Assembly (NCBI GenBank): GCA_050944055.1 | Contig: JBMNQI010000082.1 | Span: 1-7,629 of the forward strand | From: JBMNQI01 sp050944055 | GTDB lineage: Bacteria > Bacillota > Clostridia > Oscillospirales > Oscillospiraceae | Direction of reading: 5' to 3' | DNA: 7,629 nt | Part shown: piece after piece, positions 6,064 to 7,629 of the stretch | How positions within the stretch are numbered: the first letter of the stretch is position 1 | Layout: each line of letters opens with the position of its first letter | Notes under the pieces: model-generated | What the model was told of the DNA's origin: nothing | Seen by the model: the letters and a program-made list of their open reading frames with translations, nothing else | Databases searched by the model: none | Program-made: the position numbers and the translations under genes

Positions 6064-6934
6064 TGCTGTCAGCCTCCTGCTTCCCGACAATGCCCTGCGT
6101 AAGCCTGTCTAGTATAATAGCCACTATAACGATAGAAATTCCGGGCAGCAGAGCTTTCCCAATCTCCGTGCGGTTCGTGGCGACAAGTATCTCCATGCCG
6201 AGGCCGTTTGCTCCGATCAGCGCGCAGGTTACCACCATCGACATAGCCATCATTATAGTCTGATTGATGCCCGCCATAATGGTGGGAACAGACTGTGGAA
6301 TCTGCACTTTTATAAGCGTCTGCATGGCAGTTGAGCCAAATGCCCTGGCGGCCTCGATCACCTCTTCGTCCACGTGCGTGATCCCCAGGCTCGTCATTCT
6401 TATCATAGGTACGATTGAATAGATGGTAGTAGCCATAAGCGCCGGCGTTTTGCCAACTGAAAACAGTATTACTGCGGGTATCAGATAGACCCATGACGGC
6501 ATCGTCTGCATAAGGTCAAGCACAGGCCGTATGATAGATTCCGCGCGTTTGTTCATCGAAATGAACACGCCAAGCGGAAAACCGAACAAAATCGAAAGGA
6601 AAACCGACGCTATTACAATTGCAATAGTCTGAAGCATCTCGGTCCACATGCCGAAAACACCGACCAGCATGAGCAGCGCTCCGTACATAACGCCCGTCAA
6701 GGGTTTTTTGCTGATTCTCCAGCCCAGAACGGCAACCGCCAGTACAAGAACCCACCATGGAATCAAACCCAGAAAATCCTCAATGCCGTTTATTGAGACG
6801 ATCACTGCCGTTTTAATTGCCCCAAGTCCGTCCCTGTGGTTTCTTGCGAAAGACTTGACGGCGCTGTCAATGGTTTCGCCTATATCGATCTGCCAGTTTT
6901 CAGGGAATTTCAGCAGATATTCAGGCAGCGTCAA
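6056..6934 (-). CDS. opuAB: Glycine betaine/proline-type ABC transporter permease
   Basis: Membrane subunit of the osmolyte importer, 292 residues. An amphipathic N-terminal region (about 13-32) precedes hydrophobic spans near 58-71, 82-98, 101-125, 148-174, 216-244 and 263-276. The permease loop that docks to the ATPase is clear: DEEVIEAARAFGSTAMQTLIKVQIP (189-213). LDLMQTMPSWVYLIPAV (139-155) and ALIGANGLGMEI (238-249) are hallmarks of ProW/OpuAB. The start is TTG at 6934, with AGGGGG (6947-6942) 7 bases upstream that overlaps the stop codon of the preceding gene; no ATG lies near enough to replace it. The permease is not fused to a binding protein, unlike lactococcal and streptococcal OpuABC/BusAB. 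It overlaps the ATPase gene by 8 bases. Confidence 0.93.
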   Translation of the reverse strand: MTLPEYLLKFPENWQIDIGETIDSAVKSFARNHRDGLGAIKTAVIVSINGIEDFLGLIPWWVLVLAVAVLGWRISKKPLTGVMYGALLMLVGVFGMWTEMLQTIAIVIASVFLSILFGFPLGVFISMNKRAESIIRPVLDLMQTMPSWVYLIPAVILFSVGKTPALMATTIYSIVPMIRMTSLGITHVDEEVIEAARAFGSTAMQTLIKVQIPQSVPTIMAGINQTIMMAMSMVVTCALIGANGLGMEILVATNRTEIGKALLPGISIVIVAIILDRLTQGIVGKQEADSSE

Positions 6935-6945
6935 ATTAATTCCCC

Positions 6946-7629
6946 CTACTGTCCGTAAGATTTGAGAGCTGCCCTGACATTAGATGCGTTTTCGGCCGGG
7001 AGCCATTCGTCCAGCAGTTCGTCATGCTGTGTAAGCAGCCATACGGCAACCTGCTCGTATGACAGGCCCTGATTTTCAATAAGATATGCCAGCGCTTCGG
7101 AAATAAGCTCGCTGCCGGTCTTATATTTTTTAAAGAACTCGGCCAGATCCGGAGCCTTCTCCGCGAAGTACTTGCTGGATACTATTTTTAAAGCCTGCTT
7201 TGGGAATTCGCATTGCCCGGCCTCAAACAATTCCGGATCATAGGGCTCGTCCTCCAGCAGAATAAGATCCAGCTGCCCGGTGATCCATGTCGGCTCGTAG
7301 CAGTAGCCCACCCAGGGGTCGCCCAGGTTGTACGCCGAGGCGAGCGAGGCAAACAGCGCGGCTTCGCTTCCCAGGCGGGTGTATGTAAATTTATCGTCCA
7401 GGTTGTAGTATTCGTATTTGGCGTATAGTATCTCGTCCGCCATCCACCCGGGGATGGAGCCATAGATCCTCCCTTTGGACGGGTCCTCGTCGTCGGGGAA
7501 AACGTCGGAATATTTAAGCAGGTCGGCCACAGTCTTCAGCTCCGGCGCCATAGGCTCAATACCCCGCTCCTCATCACCATATATAACATAAGCGGGAACA
7601 TAAAGCCCCTGGGCGCTGTCGGGCACAAG
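6946..7629 (-). CDS. opuAC: Glycine betaine-type substrate-binding protein (C-terminal part)
   Basis: Extracytoplasmic binding protein of the osmolyte importer (OpuAC family). Only the last 227 residues are in the window; the frame stays open to the edge, so the signal peptide and N-terminal lobe lie beyond. Hallmarks are VPDSAQGLYVPAYVIYGD, RGIEPMAPELKTVADL, GRIYGSIPGWMADEI and GDPWVGYCYEPTW. The last is a loop rich in Trp/Tyr of the kind that cages quaternary ammonium groups in this family. The C-terminus ends in helices with AVWLLTQHDELLDEWLP. The gene stops at 6946, 11 bases before the permease TTG. Being first in the operon, it could be made in excess over the membrane parts. Glycine betaine is the likeliest ligand, but proline betaine, choline or carnitine cannot be excluded. 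Confidence 0.9.
   Translation of the reverse strand, partial: LVPDSAQGLYVPAYVIYGDEERGIEPMAPELKTVADLLKYSDVFPDDEDPSKGRIYGSIPGWMADEILYAKYEYYNLDDKFTYTRLGSEAALFASLASAYNLGDPWVGYCYEPTWITGQLDLILLEDEPYDPELFEAGQCEFPKQALKIVSSKYFAEKAPDLAEFFKKYKTGSELISEALAYLIENQGLSYEQVAVWLLTQHDELLDEWLPAENASNVRAALKSYGQ

Noticed and set aside
5393..6112. Plus-strand open frames opposite the ATPase gene
   Set aside because: Ser/Arg-rich shadow translations of a fully intact ABC ATPase on the other strand.

Overview
The window looks like a piece of chromosome from an endospore-forming member of the Bacillota, most likely an anaerobic clostridial lineage. This rests on a germinant-receptor operon (gerC-type lipoprotein plus spore-permease genes), strong AGGAGG-type ribosome binding sites, a sigma-A-type extended -10 promoter, frequent TTG/GTG starts and a moderate GC content. 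The species cannot be named from the sequence. No IS element, CRISPR array, tRNA or rRNA gene is visible.

Left part (1-3567, + strand): a tightly packed germinant-receptor operon, gerC - gerB1 - gerB2. Each gene overlaps the next by 11-14 bases, and each start has its own GGAGG-type site. A gerA gene would be expected just upstream, outside the window. The two gerB genes are clearly tandem paralogues, and both appear to lack the glycine motif of transmembrane helix 1 that GerAB-type proteins carry. A short hairpin follows the operon.

Middle (3568-4887): a small, cysteine-rich four-helix membrane protein of unknown function lies on the minus strand with a near-ideal Shine-Dalgarno. It appears to be built from two copies of one unit (a CxC-x(4,5)-C motif followed by two helices). 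Divergent to it, across about 230 bases of intergenic DNA with nested inverted repeats, lies a GntR-type regulator with a central coiled coil and a C-terminal RCK_C/TrkA_C domain. This is the architecture of BusR, the c-di-AMP-responsive repressor of betaine uptake known from streptococci and lactococci. A perfect 17-bp hairpin separates it from the convergent transporter operon.

Right part (4888-7629, - strand): an OpuA/ProU-family glycine betaine (or related osmolyte) ABC transporter, read in the order substrate-binding protein (N-terminus beyond the window), permease, ATPase with two CBS domains. That order is the reverse of the classical proV-proW-proX. The genes are nearly contiguous or overlapping and form one operon whose promoter lies outside the window.

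Working model: the regulator and transporter form a potassium/osmolyte homeostasis module in which c-di-AMP could act twice, through RCK_C on transcription and through the CBS domains on transport. The germination operon and the small membrane protein are neighbours with no demonstrated functional link.
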